DNA of 64,000 nt. Source: Nereocystis luetkeana (taxonomy: Eukaryota; Sar; Phaeophyceae; Laminariales; Laminariaceae). The notes under the pieces are model-generated. The model was not told the DNA's origin. It saw only the letters and a program-made list of their open reading frames with translations, and did not search any database. Below are positions 1 to 9,255 of this stretch, one piece after another; the first letter of the stretch is position 1, and every line of letters begins with the position of its first letter. Made by a program: the position numbers and the translations under genes. Location: positions 10,312,727 through 10,376,726 of the forward strand of contig JARUPZ010000012.1 of NCBI GenBank assembly GCA_031213475.1. The letters run 5' to 3'.

Positions 1-930
1 ACTACGTAGACGTAAAAGAAGAATGGGAAGAGTTCCAAGAAGAGAGGGCCAAAAATAGAGAGCATTTTTCCGAGCTGTTGGAAAAAATAGGAACAACCAA
101 GATGTCATAGAGAGAGGAAAAAGGCAGGAGCTAGAATATCAGAAGGATGGGAGCAATTGGTCAATACCACAGAAAGTGAAGTATTAGGGAAGAAGTTGAT
201 AGTACGCAACAGAACAGTAAAATGGTGGGAGGAGGAAGTAAAGGAGGCTACGTACTTTTAATAGAGTAAGGAGAGAGGCACACGCAAAATACGCATCGAG
301 TAAAACTACGACAGGATGGGAGGGATATGCTATAGCTATTAAAATAGAAAGATAGTAAAAGAGATGTTGAAGAAGAAAAGGATATGGAAAGACGTACCAG
401 TAGTAAATAAAGCGAATGAAGACTTTGAGGGCGGGATGAAGCAGGCGTGGGTAGGGATAAAAGGGATACTGGGCAGACAAGCAGGAGAAGCAGACACGGG
501 AATAGCTGCGTACCTTAGGAGCACAGAACGGCATAACGGCTACGTACCTTAAGAGCACAGAACGGCATAACGGTTAGTAGTTCGAAGGGGAAAAGGGAAG
601 TACTAGTAGAGCATTACCGTAAGCTAGGAACGCCCACTGCCCAAACGTTCGACGCATAATTCGAGAGGGAAATCAACGCGTAGGCAGAGGCGAACGTAGA
701 TGCATCAGAAAGGGGAGACGGTGGTTCAGAAGGGTTACAGAGAGAGTTCACAAGGGAAGAAGCAATTAAGTCTGCAGCACAACTTTAGAATAGAAAGGCA
801 GCAGGGGCAGAACAAATAGGTAATGAATTTGGTAAGTACGGGGGAGAAGGAATGCTTACCATGACGGTTATCTTGTATCTGGATGTGGAAAAACGAGTAC
901 GCACCAAGGAGGCGGAGAGAAGGAGTAGTA

Positions 931-1043
931 TTACGGGGGACCATAGTAAATACCTGGTAGGACCTACGGTATACACCAAAAACCTATATATTTCGCTATT
1001 TCTACTAACAATATTTGGTCCTATTTACTGTGGTCCCCCGCAA
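931..1043. mobile_element. MITE family A, copy 1 (TA-flanked, Tc1/mariner-like)
   Basis: Reference copy for family A. About 105-113 bp, near-perfect palindromic ends: starts TTACGGGGGACCATAG and ends with its reverse complement CTATGGTCCCCCGTAA, flanked by TA on both sides. The inner core holds AAATATTG and a TATATAGGTTTTTGTG stretch. No coding capacity. TA flanks plus inverted ends suggest a non-autonomous Tc1/mariner-type element (inference). This copy carries an extra CCTGGTA after TA at 951-959, absent from other copies. It sits inside LINE I. Confidence 0.9.
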
Positions 1044-1058
1044 TAGTGGTAAACTTAT

Positions 1059-1150
1059 TTAACCCTTTTGGAACCGCGGTCCCGTTTTGGGGATAAACCA
1101 GTCAAGTTGCAAGTAAGTTGTCCCCAAAACGGGACTGCGTTTTACAGGGG
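1059..1150. mobile_element. MITE family B, copy 1 (TTAA-flanked, piggyBac-like)
   Basis: Reference copy for family B. About 90 bp with inverted ends: CCCTTTTAGAACCGCAGTCC at the left and the complement at the right, around the core GGGACAAAC...GTTTGTCCCC. Intact copies are flanked by TTAA on both sides, the target duplication of piggyBac-type transposases. This copy keeps only the left TTAA. Confidence 0.85.
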
Positions 1151-1911
1151 TCAAGAAATGAGGTTACGTTGTATAACTGGATATAAAAAAACGAGTACGC
1201 AACTAGGAGTTGGAGATGAGGAGTAGTAGAGAACTTGTTGAAGAAAGGAGAGAAGGCTGACCCGGGGAACTAACTCCTCCATGTCACATCCGTCTATTTC
1301 CTTCATCTCGTGCTCTATCACATCCCGCTCCTCCTTGTGCATTTCACATCCTCCTACTATGTGAGTTCTACTCTGTGTTGCTTTGCCACACGGAAACATC
1401 TGTTCGTCTACTTCCTCTTCTTCCCGCCTACTGGTATACCTCTTTCTTCTTTCTGGCAGGTTGAGGTCATGTACACGAAATCGCAGTTTAGTTTTAGCGT
1501 TTTCGCGGAGTCCGTTGGGCCGTGCAATGACGTTTTCATTTCTATCCCTTCCCTTAATCCCCGCTTGATCTCTAAATTTCAATTTCACCTTGTTTCTTAG
1601 CGCTAACCTTTCCCTGATTTCTATCATTTTTTCCTATTTCTGTTTTGTACCTCCCAAACTTCTCTGCGGACATCAGCTCTCCTCGGTTTCCTCCTATGTC
1701 CTTCCATTCTTTCTCCACTACGCTAATCCACCTTACTCCAGCTCGCCCTTTGGATTCTTCTCTCATACACTCGTAGCTCTATCAACTATGGCTGGCAGCC
1801 TCTCCTTTGGTATGCTCCTTACTTTATGTTGCCATTTCTACTCATTCATGCGTCTATTTTTTCTTGAGTGGGTACATTCTCACTTCTGCTCTTGATGCTG
1901 TAATACTATTA

Positions 1912-2016
1912 TTACGGGGGGCCATAGTTAACAGGACCAAATATTGTTAGTAAAAATGGTTAAACATATAGGTTTTTATGTATACTATAGGTCCTGTTAA
2001 CTATGGTCCCCCGTAA
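1912..2016. mobile_element. MITE family A, copy 2
   Basis: Full-length copy with TTACGGGGG...CCCCCGTAA ends, flanked by TA (in ATTATTA / TAATAATAG). Inserted in the inverted LINE I segment. Confidence 0.9.
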
Positions 2017-2192
2017 TAATAGTCGTACTTGCGCATCATGGATTTTTTTTAGCTGCTGCCATCTGCACTGTTTCCAACTGTTTCACGAAGTTCACGCTCC
2101 CTTCCCATACTTCTCCTGGATATTCCAACCTTGGTGCTACGACATTCGTCAGGGTACCTACCTCGATCCGAGCGATCCTAGTGTCAAGGTGC

Positions 2193-2450
2193 GAGTCTAG
2201 AAGGATCGCACCCATCTTGCTTACATGTGCTTTACCCCGCGAGTCTTGAAGGATCGCACCCATCTTGGTTACATGTGCTTTACCCTTTCCTATTTATTTC
2301 GCTATGTGCGTACCCCAAGAGCAGTAATTCGAAATATCTACGGCAGTCTAGAAGGATCGCACCCATCTTGGTTACATGTGCTTTACCCTTTCCTATTTAT
2401 TTTGCTATGTGCGTACCCCAAGAGCAGCAATTCGAAATATCTACGGCAAG
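2193..2450. repeat. Tandem repeat of about 100 bp inside LINE I
   Basis: One partial unit and two nearly full units of about 100 bp, each containing AAGGATCGCACCCATCTTG followed by TACATGTGCTTTACCC and, in the full units, CGTACCCCAAGAGCAG. They differ by a few substitutions. Local amplification within the dead LINE. Confidence 0.85.
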
Positions 2451-3210
2451 GTACGTATACTGGTCTACGATCGGTACTTCATCTTCTCCCCGCTTCCAAC
2501 CGAAAATGACCGGGTTCAACATGTCTTCGTCACCTATGTACACGTATTAATACTGCGCACTTCTTGACATGCGCCGCCACCCTCCATTTCCTAGTGTATT
2601 TTAGAGCCTTCTCTAGTTGTTTCCGCAATCCTTCGGGTGTTTCTGATATCCCCACGAAGTTATCCGCGAGCATCAAGCCCCACGACGTTATCCGCGAACA
2701 CCAAGCCCGACACCGTGTCTTCCCCAACCGTGGCTCCTTGCTTTGCTGCTTCGACTGCTACTATCCGGTCGTTCATGTATATATATATATATCTTGAAGA
2801 GATTACGTGACAACGTACATCCCTGTGCAACTCCATGAAAAATATCAACATACTCCGGTACTTCCCCGTCCTTCATCACCGCACTTCTCGCCCATTCATA
2901 TTGTTATATTTTTCATCATTCTCCACATATTTTCTCTGATCCCTGTTTCCCACAGCTTTTTCCACAAATCCCTTTCTCCATACTGTGTTGTAAGCCTTCT
3001 GAACATCTAGAAGGATACAGCAGTGCGTTGTTAGCCCCGGGTCTTCCCTACCTTGGATTATCTTACTTGATGTGTCCACACATGCTGTACGCAGCTACGG
3101 TTTGGCCTAAACCCTGTTAACCCTGCGCATATTATGTCTTCCTTCTCCACCATTGCTTCCATTTTTTCGCTCAAAATCTTACAAAATATTTTTCCTGCTG
3201 TACTTAACCG

Positions 3211-3450
3211 GTACACTAGATAGTAGAGAGAAAACGATCGCTATCCTAGGAGATAGATGGTGACCACGGGCGGCGAAACAGGAAGGGGATACCATATAAG
3301 ATTAGCAAAACAAATATATGTAGCACGTATATCGAAACAACGTAACGAGCGCCCAAATGTTGGAGGTGTCTCTATTAGGAGTAGGAACGTCGCTCCGTCT
3401 CGGAAGGGATGCGTGGTCAATGGTTAGATGACTGAGGCAAGCAACAAATA
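3211..3450 (+). mobile_element. LINE I, 3' end of ORF2
   Basis: Plus-strand reading gives LDSREKTIAILGDRW at about 3211-3260, then RNNVTSAQ (shifted frame of KQRNERPNVGGVSI), and ends near VVNG...MTEASNK. It follows directly, in protein order, the CDMEE end of the inverted segment. A shorter copy of the same 3' end lies at 26270-26350. Confidence 0.75.
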
Positions 3451-3688
3451 AGTACGCGCCCCCTCCGCCCCGTGCTTTACGGAACGGGGTATTCCCATTA
3501 GAGGCCTGAATGGGTGGGGATGCGGGGATATGAGTGGTTGGCTTTGCCGCCGAAGTTCAACGTTGAATGAAGTCGTTGGCGCGGTAAATAACTCATACGT
3601 TTGTTTGTCAAGTTGACCAACGAATGGCTGGGTGATATTTATAGCGCTCGCTTCTAAGGCGCTTTTCGCGACCAAAAAAATCGCTTCC
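3451..3688. other. Probable LINE I 3' trailer; no gene seen
   Basis: C-rich junction CGCCCCCTCCGCCCC then ordinary sequence up to a family B MITE. The 26270 LINE copy also runs into a C-rich tract at the same point, so this may be 3' untranslated LINE sequence. Confidence 0.35.
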
Positions 3689-3785
3689 TTAACCCCTTTA
3701 GAACTTCAGTCCCGTTTCGGGGGCAAACGGCTTGAAATTTGAGTGGTTTGTCCCCAAAACGGGACTGCGGTTCTAAAAGGGTTAT
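3689..3785. mobile_element. MITE family B, copy 2
   Basis: TTAA at the left and TTAT at the right. Complete inverted ends with CGGTTCTAAAAGGG at the right. Confidence 0.88.
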
Positions 3786-4020
3786 AACTTAAGATAGGCT
3801 GCAACACCTCTCGAGGGTCGGTTCGGGAGGCATGCCTTTCGTTGTCCGCAAGGCATGCTTCCCACCTGTAGAATGTTGCAAATACTGCTGTAGAAATAGT
3901 ACATAGTTTCTGCTGGAAAAACGAAGGAAAACAATAACTTTTTTTGTTTTTTCACTCGAACAATCAACAAAAACGCAAACAAACAAACAAAAATGCATGG
4001 CTCCTTTCGTACCCCTTCTA

Positions 4021-4123
4021 TCACGGGGACCATACTATATAGGACCAAATCTTATTAGTAAAAAGACGTAAATATATAGGTTTTTGTGTGCACCATAGGT
4101 CCTATTAACCATGGCCCCCTGTA
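4021..4123. mobile_element. MITE family A, copy 3 (diverged)
   Basis: TCACGGGGACCATA at the left and ATGGCCCCCTGTAG at the right, TA-flanked, core with TATATAGGTTTTTGTG. It abuts a family B remnant. Confidence 0.8.
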
Positions 4124-4125
4124 GT

Positions 4126-4212
4126 AGGACTGCGGTACCGTCATGGGGCCAAAACCTTCAAGTTCCAAGTAGTCTGTCCCCAAAAACGGGAGTGCAGTCC
4201 AAAAAGGGTTAC
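4126..4212. mobile_element. MITE family B, copy 3 (left end lost)
   Basis: Begins inside the left arm at GGACTGCGGTACCG and ends at CAGTCCAAAAAGGGTTA. Truncated at the junction with family A copy 3. Confidence 0.75.
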
Positions 4213-4958
4213 GACATGCCTTCAAGGCCCAAAAAGGGGGTGCGTGTTTACTTTTTTTCACAGCGCGCTGAGAAAGCGTCTTCGTTTTTTTATTTCTGAA
4301 ACGGATACGATTAAAGCTCCGACGCGTGTTGCTCTTTGCTCGCGTCTTTTTTGGTCTGCAGGTGGAACGCGTAATACTGGCGGACAGCACCGACTTCGAC
4401 CGCAACATCGGCCCGCACCCCGCTCGAGAGGTGAAACGCTATATATATATATGAACACCGCTTGTTTGCTTCACCGACCCCGAAAACGAACGATTTTAAT
4501 TCTTTGTGCGAAAGAGGGATAACTGGTTGGCGTATAGAAAATCATAGGGGGGGGGGGGGGGGGGGGGTTACTCATATGTTATTAATTTCGTCAGAGAGGG
4601 GCGTGGTGCTATGCACAGGTCTCTATCGATCGAGCCCTGACATAAAATAGGAATTTCAACCCCCCCCCTCCCTCCCCAAAAAAAAAAAAAAAACTTTGGA
4701 GGACGGCCGTGTATTTGCTGATTTTAGTTTAAAAAAAACAATTCATATCACATTTTGTTTTTTTTCCTGTAGAAACGCATCAACCCCTACCTCCCTTGGG
4801 GTGCGATCGCTACGGATCACTGCTGTATCGACGCGAGGACGCAAAATATTTTCTTAAAAAAAGGTGAGATGAATGTGCAGCAGCAGCAGCATTTAATATT
4901 AATGGTACATACGGTGACTACTTTTCCGCCGGAATGACCGATCGGAAAAAAGTTGCTA
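4213..4958. other. Intergenic; homopolymer tracts, no gene seen
   Basis: Contains a run of 21 G (4547-4567), a C-rich then A-rich block (4660-4692) and a short CAG run (4877-4890). No ORF shows recognisable protein features. Confidence 0.5.
4547..4567. repeat. Poly(G) tract, 21 nt
   Basis: Uninterrupted run of 21 G, one of several unusually long G or C runs in the window. Confidence 0.95.
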
Positions 4959-5059
4959 TTACGGGGGGCCATAGTAAATAAGACCAAATATTGTTGGTAA
5001 AAATAGGTGAATAGCTTTTTGTGTTTACCGTAGGTCCTATTTACTATGGTCTCCCGTAA
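4959..5059. mobile_element. MITE family A, copy 4
   Basis: TTACGGGGGGCCATAG at the left and CTATGGTCTCCCGTAA at the right, flanked by TA. Confidence 0.9.
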
Positions 5060-5181
5060 TACTGCTGTACGAGAAGATTCTTTCGCTGCTGCTACTATAT
5101 CTCGACTCCATAAATTCAAGGGGAGTAGTTTATCCCAAAACAAGACCGGGTAGATACAAGTGACAAGCGGGTTGTACACTA

Positions 5182-5291
5182 TTTCGGGGGACCCTAGTGA
5201 ACAGGGCCAAGCATTGTTGGTAAAAATAGCGAAATATGGGTTTTTGGGTATACCGTAGATGCTGCCTGGTATTTAATACTGTCCGCCGTAA
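5182..5291. mobile_element. MITE family A, copy 5 (diverged)
   Basis: TTTCGGGGGACCCTAG at the left and TGTCCGCCGTAA at the right. The right arm reads GCTGCCTGGTATTTAATACTG, consistent with a CCTGGTA-type insertion plus decay. Confidence 0.75.
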
Positions 5292-5756
5292 TACTGTAAA
5301 CCCCCCTTAACTTCCTCTCTTCCTTGCGGACTACAGCCGCCCCTCAGTACCTGAGTCGGGAGAGATAATATCTAGACTCAGGTGCCTACAGTCCTCGGAG
5401 TAAACCACACTTTAATGACGGTCACAGACAGGCCCGACAAAGAAAGGCGGAAGAAACGAACCGGGTTCGAACCGGTACACGAAAACTTGAGAAACAAGTG
5501 TGGACAGGGGTTTCCTCTCGCTCTCCGGGGCAGAAAAAAAAAAAAATTACAGCCGCCCCCCTCCCGCGAAATTGCTTCTACCGTGGCGGTATCTTTAGCA
5601 TCAATATGGGAAAAAAATGAAAAAATGAGTGCGAAGCAAATATTTTAAAAATCAGCGCCGATGGAAGATTAAGATTTCGTCGAAACTCATTTTTTCCTAG
5701 CTGTGCGTGATACAAAATTTACGAATAGTATTATTATGGGCCACCGTAATAATAGT
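5292..5756. other. No gene seen; possible decayed tRNA-like segment and MITE stub
   Basis: GGGTTCGAACCGG at about 5463-5475 matches a Pol III B box, but no matching A box is visible. 5731-5749 is a stub with only the two ends of family A (TTAT...GGGCCACCGTAA) and no core. Confidence 0.4.
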
Positions 5757-6080
5757 GTTGGATAACGAGATATCGAAAGTTTCGATATGATGCCGAAATA
5801 TCGAAAATTTCGATGTGTCGTATGTATCGATTGCGGTTTTGCGCTCCACCTCCTACCATTAATAATAGAATCCCCGTGTTTCAATGCTACTCGTAATGCT
5901 GAACGATTTTTTTTGACATATCGACTGTCGAAAATCGTATACGGAGTACCTGGTATGTACATACATCAATTTTTATTTTTCGTCTATCGATTACATTTTT
6001 TCGTTCATCGATATCGCATACCGGTGTATCATATCGAACTTCATTGTCATTCGATATACCTGGTATAGGCATCACTACGA
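5757..6080. repeat. TCGA-rich palindromic repeat region (family E-like)
   Basis: Repeated short palindromes built on ATATCGAAA/TTTCGATAT, at both ends and in the middle, with TACCTGGTA at about 5949 and 6057. Similar ATCGAT-rich repeats occur at 56853-57060 and 57795-57965. No ORF of interest. Confidence 0.55.
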
Positions 6081-6705
6081 AATCAACTGATCAACATTCA
6101 TCGCATCGCGTTGTTATACTACTACTGCTGTAGCATACTGGCATAAGCTGCACCTGTCAGGGTCAAGTGTGTGCGATACGAGTAGGTATATTATATTTAT
6201 TTGCTATCGATAGATTGAGTTCCCTCTCGATCAGTGGACCGGATTTTGTTTGTTCGCTTTGGAAATGGCCATCGCTTGAGAATCGATCTCCACCCCCTCC
6301 CCCCCGAGGCCGCCGCTTAATCCCTCTGGGGCCCTGACAATAGCGAGCAAACCAAACGATAAAACTTTGCGTTTATAAAACAACCGTCTAGGAACAGCGT
6401 GGGCGCCCAGCAGTTCGAGTAGGAACATGTTACGCCCGTGCTGTACGACTCCTTGCATCGTAATTCGGGCAAAATCTGTATCATCCCCCAATCACGCAGT
6501 GGCCGCCGCTGCTGTAATCGGCCCTTTGTCTATTAATAGTATGTTTTCCCCTTCTCGCGGGGGTAATGTAACCTTTCTCCTGCCCCAAGCATTTGCCATC
6601 CGTGCCACACTGCTCAATCCAACCAGTTTGTCCCCAAAAAACGTGAGCGCAGTCCGAAAGGGGCGGCTAACCCTTTCCTACTACTAACAACTATCCCACA
6701 CTCGT

Positions 6706-6746
<41 letters not shown>

Positions 6747-6846
6747 TATATGTGTATATATATTTGAGTAGTTTGCCACAAAAGGCACGGCTGGTGCAGT
6801 TCTGAAGGGACTGGCATGTTATCACCCATAATCCATTGGCACGCAG
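6081..6846. other. Intergenic; (TA)n microsatellite and family B remnant
   Basis: A decayed right half of MITE B lies near 6625-6670 (GTTTGTCCCCAAAAAACG...CAGTCCGAAAGGGG). A (TA)n tract of about 30 bp lies at about 6709-6740. No coding signal seen. Confidence 0.5.
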
Positions 6847-7500
6847 GTTCGCTGGGTGGATGCCTCGGACATGGGCGGCCTGGGCATAACAACAGGCATG
6901 AAAAAGGTGCTGGATCTCGCGGCCAAGGCGCGCACTGCGTCGGGCACAGCCGCAGGAGGCAAAGGAAGCAAGGGCAGCAAAGTCGGCTCTAGGCGGCCTG
7001 GTGGCTCGACCTCTGCTGCTGTTCCTTCTGCTGCTGCTGCTGCTCCTGCTGCTCCTCGTCCTGCTGCTGCTGCTGCTTCAGTCGATGCTGCTCATTCTGC
7101 TCCTGCTTCGGCTTCTTCTGCTGCCGAAACAGAGAGTGTGACACCCTCCTCGAAAAACAATCGCCCTAAGACACGCGCTCGCACCCAAAAAAACTCAGGC
7201 GTACACCCCTTCGGGAGGGCAGGCGCGGAGTCTCACCCCCCCGGCGATAACAAGGTGGCGGTTGTCAAAGGGGCTGGATCGACGACCCGCATGAAGTCAG
7301 GGGTAACGCGCCGCGGCAGTCTAGCTGTGGGCCCCGGGGAAGGCGGGGGGGCACATGCACGTGACGGGGGTAGGGTGGGGGAGGCAAGGGTAAAGGCTGA
7401 ATTGGGGTGCTCAGAAAAGGGGGGAGTGGGTGAAGGTGGCTTGGGCTCCTGCAAGAAGGAGGTGCGAGCGAAGCGAAAGAGGGGTGGTGGGGGTGCGTAA
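6847..7500 (+). CDS. Candidate C-terminal exon of a basic, alanine-rich protein (unrecognised)
   Basis: Open frame of about 217 codons following a possible splice acceptor (TTGGCACGCAG before 6847), starting VRWVDASDMGG and ending with the stop at 7498-7500. The first 30 residues (GLGITTGMKKVLDLAAKAR) look like ordinary helical protein. The remainder is alanine/proline/serine-rich, with GCT-encoded Ala runs at about residues 60-85, and then a Gly/Lys/Arg-rich tail ending AKRKRGGGGA. GC is higher than in the repeat-rich surroundings. No domain recognised. A nuclear or nucleic-acid-binding role is possible from the basic tail but is only a guess. The upstream exon is not identified, so this may be a fragment. 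Confidence 0.45.
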   Translation, partial: VRWVDASDMGGLGITTGMKKVLDLAAKARTASGTAAGGKGSKGSKVGSRRPGGSTSAAVPSAAAAAPAAPRPAAAAASVDAAHSAPASASSAAETESVTPSSKNNRPKTRARTQKNSGVHPFGRAGAESHPPGDNKVAVVKGAGSTTRMKSGVTRRGSLAVGPGEGGGAHARDGGRVGEARVKAELGCSEKGGVGEGGLGSCKKEVRAKRKRGGGGA

Positions 7501-8320
7501 CGCCTTTTAATGGTTATAACTCCAACCATGGTTTTCGGGGGGGGACTGTTACCTGGAAGGTTGAATTGGATCTTTGCTTTGCGGTTCTCCTTGAAAGGGG
7601 ATTAGCTACTCTATCATATGTACATGGTAGCGTTTTTTTCTACGCTTGCAAAGCTCGTCCCACTGTATTTTTGTTTGTTTTTTTGGTAGTTTTCTTGCTC
7701 GCGCTTGTAGACGCCAGGACACGGCAGCACAATCTCGAGCCAGGCTGCCCCGTTCGGCAGCGCCTAGGCTGGACTTCACCAGAGAAAAAAACTGACTCGA
7801 TTCGTTCTGGTGTTTTTTTTTTCTGTTGCGCGCTTGGTCCGGTCCGTGCCTTCCCGCCCTTGGCTCGTCCGCGTTTCCCCATTTCATGGTGGGTCCATGT
7901 GCGCTGTTATTTCGAGCGAATGCGAGTTTCCACAAATATTTTCAAGTACCGTGAAGAGCGCTGGGTTCGTTCCTCCATGGCACAGGGGTGGCCATCGTTT
8001 CCATCGCTCGTTTTTTTCCACGGTGGGAAGGTTGCTTGTATGAACCAAACCAGGTGTATTCGGAAAACATCTGGTCGAGAGCCTCCTTCCGAAAATATAT
8101 AGTGTCCGACTTTTAAGTAGCACTCTTGACGTTGTCGGAGAGATGACGAGCGCTGGAAAAACAATGGCACCTCTGTGTGTGCGAACTCTAACGCTGTTTA
8201 CGCTAATTTTGACACCCCAAAAAAAGGTCCACAGTGCTTAAGGGTCTACAGCCGCCCTCTGCCGTTTTTTGGGGGGGAAATGACTTGGATTCAGAGGCAG
8301 ATATTTTGTCCACGCACAAT
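7501..8320. other. No gene supported
   Basis: A 178-codon plus-strand frame (7566-8102) exists but starts at a non-ATG codon, has a mixed composition without domain features, and is matched by equally long open frames on the other strand. Confidence 0.4.
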
Positions 8321-8321
8321 A

Positions 8322-8870
8322 CCGGTCGCCCCGGTGGGCTAGTGGTAACATGGAGTGCCGCTAAGAGATGGTGATGGGGTTCGAATCCCACGTGGGACGC
8401 GTTCTGCGGTAGAGGTATAATAGCACATTTCCGCTAAAAATGCATGTTTTCCTAATCACGGGTCCTCTCACCCAAAATCGTCGGAAATCGAAAAATGGTG
8501 TTTTCGTATACGTGGGCCATGGGATTATTCATCGGGAAACAAGCCGGTTTTTGCTCAAGTCAGTTTTCGGGTGAAGTATGGAGCTCCTTAAGGGGGGAGC
8601 CTCAGAAACGTTAGGGTGAACCTCTATCGTAGAATCAAATCCCACGTGGGTCGAACTTTTGGTTTTGATTAGCAAAAATCAATGTAAGCCGGAATCAAAG
8701 GGCTGAGAGCGCCCATTAGCAGTAGCGTGGGTAGAGGCGCAGTTCGATGCGAGTCGACGAGGGAAGAATAGACCGAAGTTATTCTCGGTAAAAACGCCTG
8801 CCAAGGCAAAAACCGTAGTGGGGGGGAGGGAGGAGAGCCTGCTTGCTTTGTGGCCCCCGGATCTGAGTTA
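8322..8870 (+). mobile_element. tRNA-derived SINE, family S4, copy 1, split by MITE family C
   Basis: Head with Pol III A-box-like TGGGCTAGTGGTA (about 8335) and B-box-like GGTTCGAATCCC (about 8379), then the shared SINE body from 8720 (CGATGCGAGTCGACGAGGGA, later GATCTGAGTTACGA at about 8860). A 240-bp MITE is inserted just after the B box, and the bases AATCCCACGTGGG are present on both sides of it. The acceptor stem does not pair well, so this is a SINE head, not a tRNA gene. Confidence 0.85.
8397..8637. mobile_element. MITE family C, copy 1
   Basis: About 240 bp. Ends are inverted: GCGTTCTGCGGTAGAGGT at the left and CCTCTATCGTAGAATC at the right. The flanking AATCCCACGTGGG (8384-8396 and 8638-8650) is a 13-bp direct repeat, consistent with target duplication (one or two bases may be coincidental). 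A second copy is at 17034-17379. Superfamily unassigned. Confidence 0.8.
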
Positions 8871-8874
8871 CGAC

Positions 8875-8981
8875 GAATACGGGGGACGATAGTAAATAGG
8901 ACCAAATAGAGTTGGTAAAAATAGGTGAATATATAGGTTTGTGTGTGTAACATAGGTCCTATTTACTATGGTCCCCCGTAA
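8875..8981. mobile_element. MITE family A, copy 6
   Basis: Left end slightly eroded (ATACGGGGGACGATAG), right end intact (CTATGGTCCCCCGTAA), followed by TATTAATG. It lies in the tail of SINE S4 copy 1. Confidence 0.88.
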
Positions 8982-9156
8982 TATTAATGAGAAGGAGGCG
9001 GAGGGAATGAGGGCGAAAAGATGACAAATAAGATAGATGGGAGGAAAAAAAAAAATTGAAAAAAAAGTTTTTTGAAAAAAAAAGTGGAGTACTCGTACTG
9101 AAAAAGGGTTTTATAAATCCCTCTTGTAGGCCTTTGTTTTTTAGTGGAAAACTGAC

Positions 9157-9255
9157 GCTTAGCACTTTTAGAACCGCAGTCCCGGTTTGGGGGCGAACTA
9201 CATAGAATTTGAGTGGCGCGTCCCCGAAACGGGCCTGCGGTCCTAAAAGGGTAAA
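9157..9255. mobile_element. MITE family B, copy 4
   Basis: Left flank CTTAGCACTTTTAGAACC, right GGTCCTAAAAGGGTAAA. Both TTAA flanks are mutated. Confidence 0.82.

Larger units (their letters stand above)
1..1262 (+). mobile_element. LINE I, 5' part: end of endonuclease region and start of RT domain (broken)
   Basis: Plus-strand reading gives fragments typical of a non-LTR retrotransposon ORF2: a linker with WVGIKGILG and EADTGIAA (about 445-515), then HYRKLGTPT (about 609-640), EGLQREFTREE (about 727-765), NRKAAG and EFGKYGGEGMLT (about 788-860), and finally YNWI, KNEY and KKGEKADPGN (1170-1262). In-frame stops and frameshifts show it is dead. Two MITEs (931-1043, 1059-1150) interrupt it. 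The stretch 868-930 is repeated in diverged form at 1169-1230, so a short LINE segment flanks the MITE pair on both sides. The window starts inside the element. The family call rests on remembered conserved LINE motifs, not a search. Confidence 0.8.
1263..3210 (-). mobile_element. LINE I, central RT-to-C-terminal part, inverted relative to its flanks
   Basis: Read on the minus strand from 3210 downward: LSTAGKIFCKIL, then LLDVQKAYNTVWR (about 3025-2985), GVAQGCTLSRNLFK (about 2835-2795), LADNFVGISETPEGL (about 2670-2625, the FADD box with the second Asp changed to Asn), KWRVAAHVKKCAV, and near the end LPERRKRYTS and HIVGGCEMHKEERD (about 1475-1310), finishing at CDMEE. These are successive parts of the same ORF2 whose start lies in 1-1262 and whose end lies in 3211-3450 on the plus strand. 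Frameshifts, stops, a MITE (1912-2016) and a tandem repeat (2193-2450) interrupt it. Confidence 0.8.

Noticed and set aside
4959..5059. Rho-independent terminator or microRNA precursor (hairpin of family A MITE)
   Set aside because: The same hairpin occurs more than 20 times with TA flanks, so it is a transposable element. Small RNA production is possible but not shown.
7566..8102. 178-codon frame as a membrane protein (hydrophobic segment near residue 35)
   Set aside because: No ATG start, T-rich DNA explains the hydrophobic stretch, and overlapping frames on the other strand are equally open.
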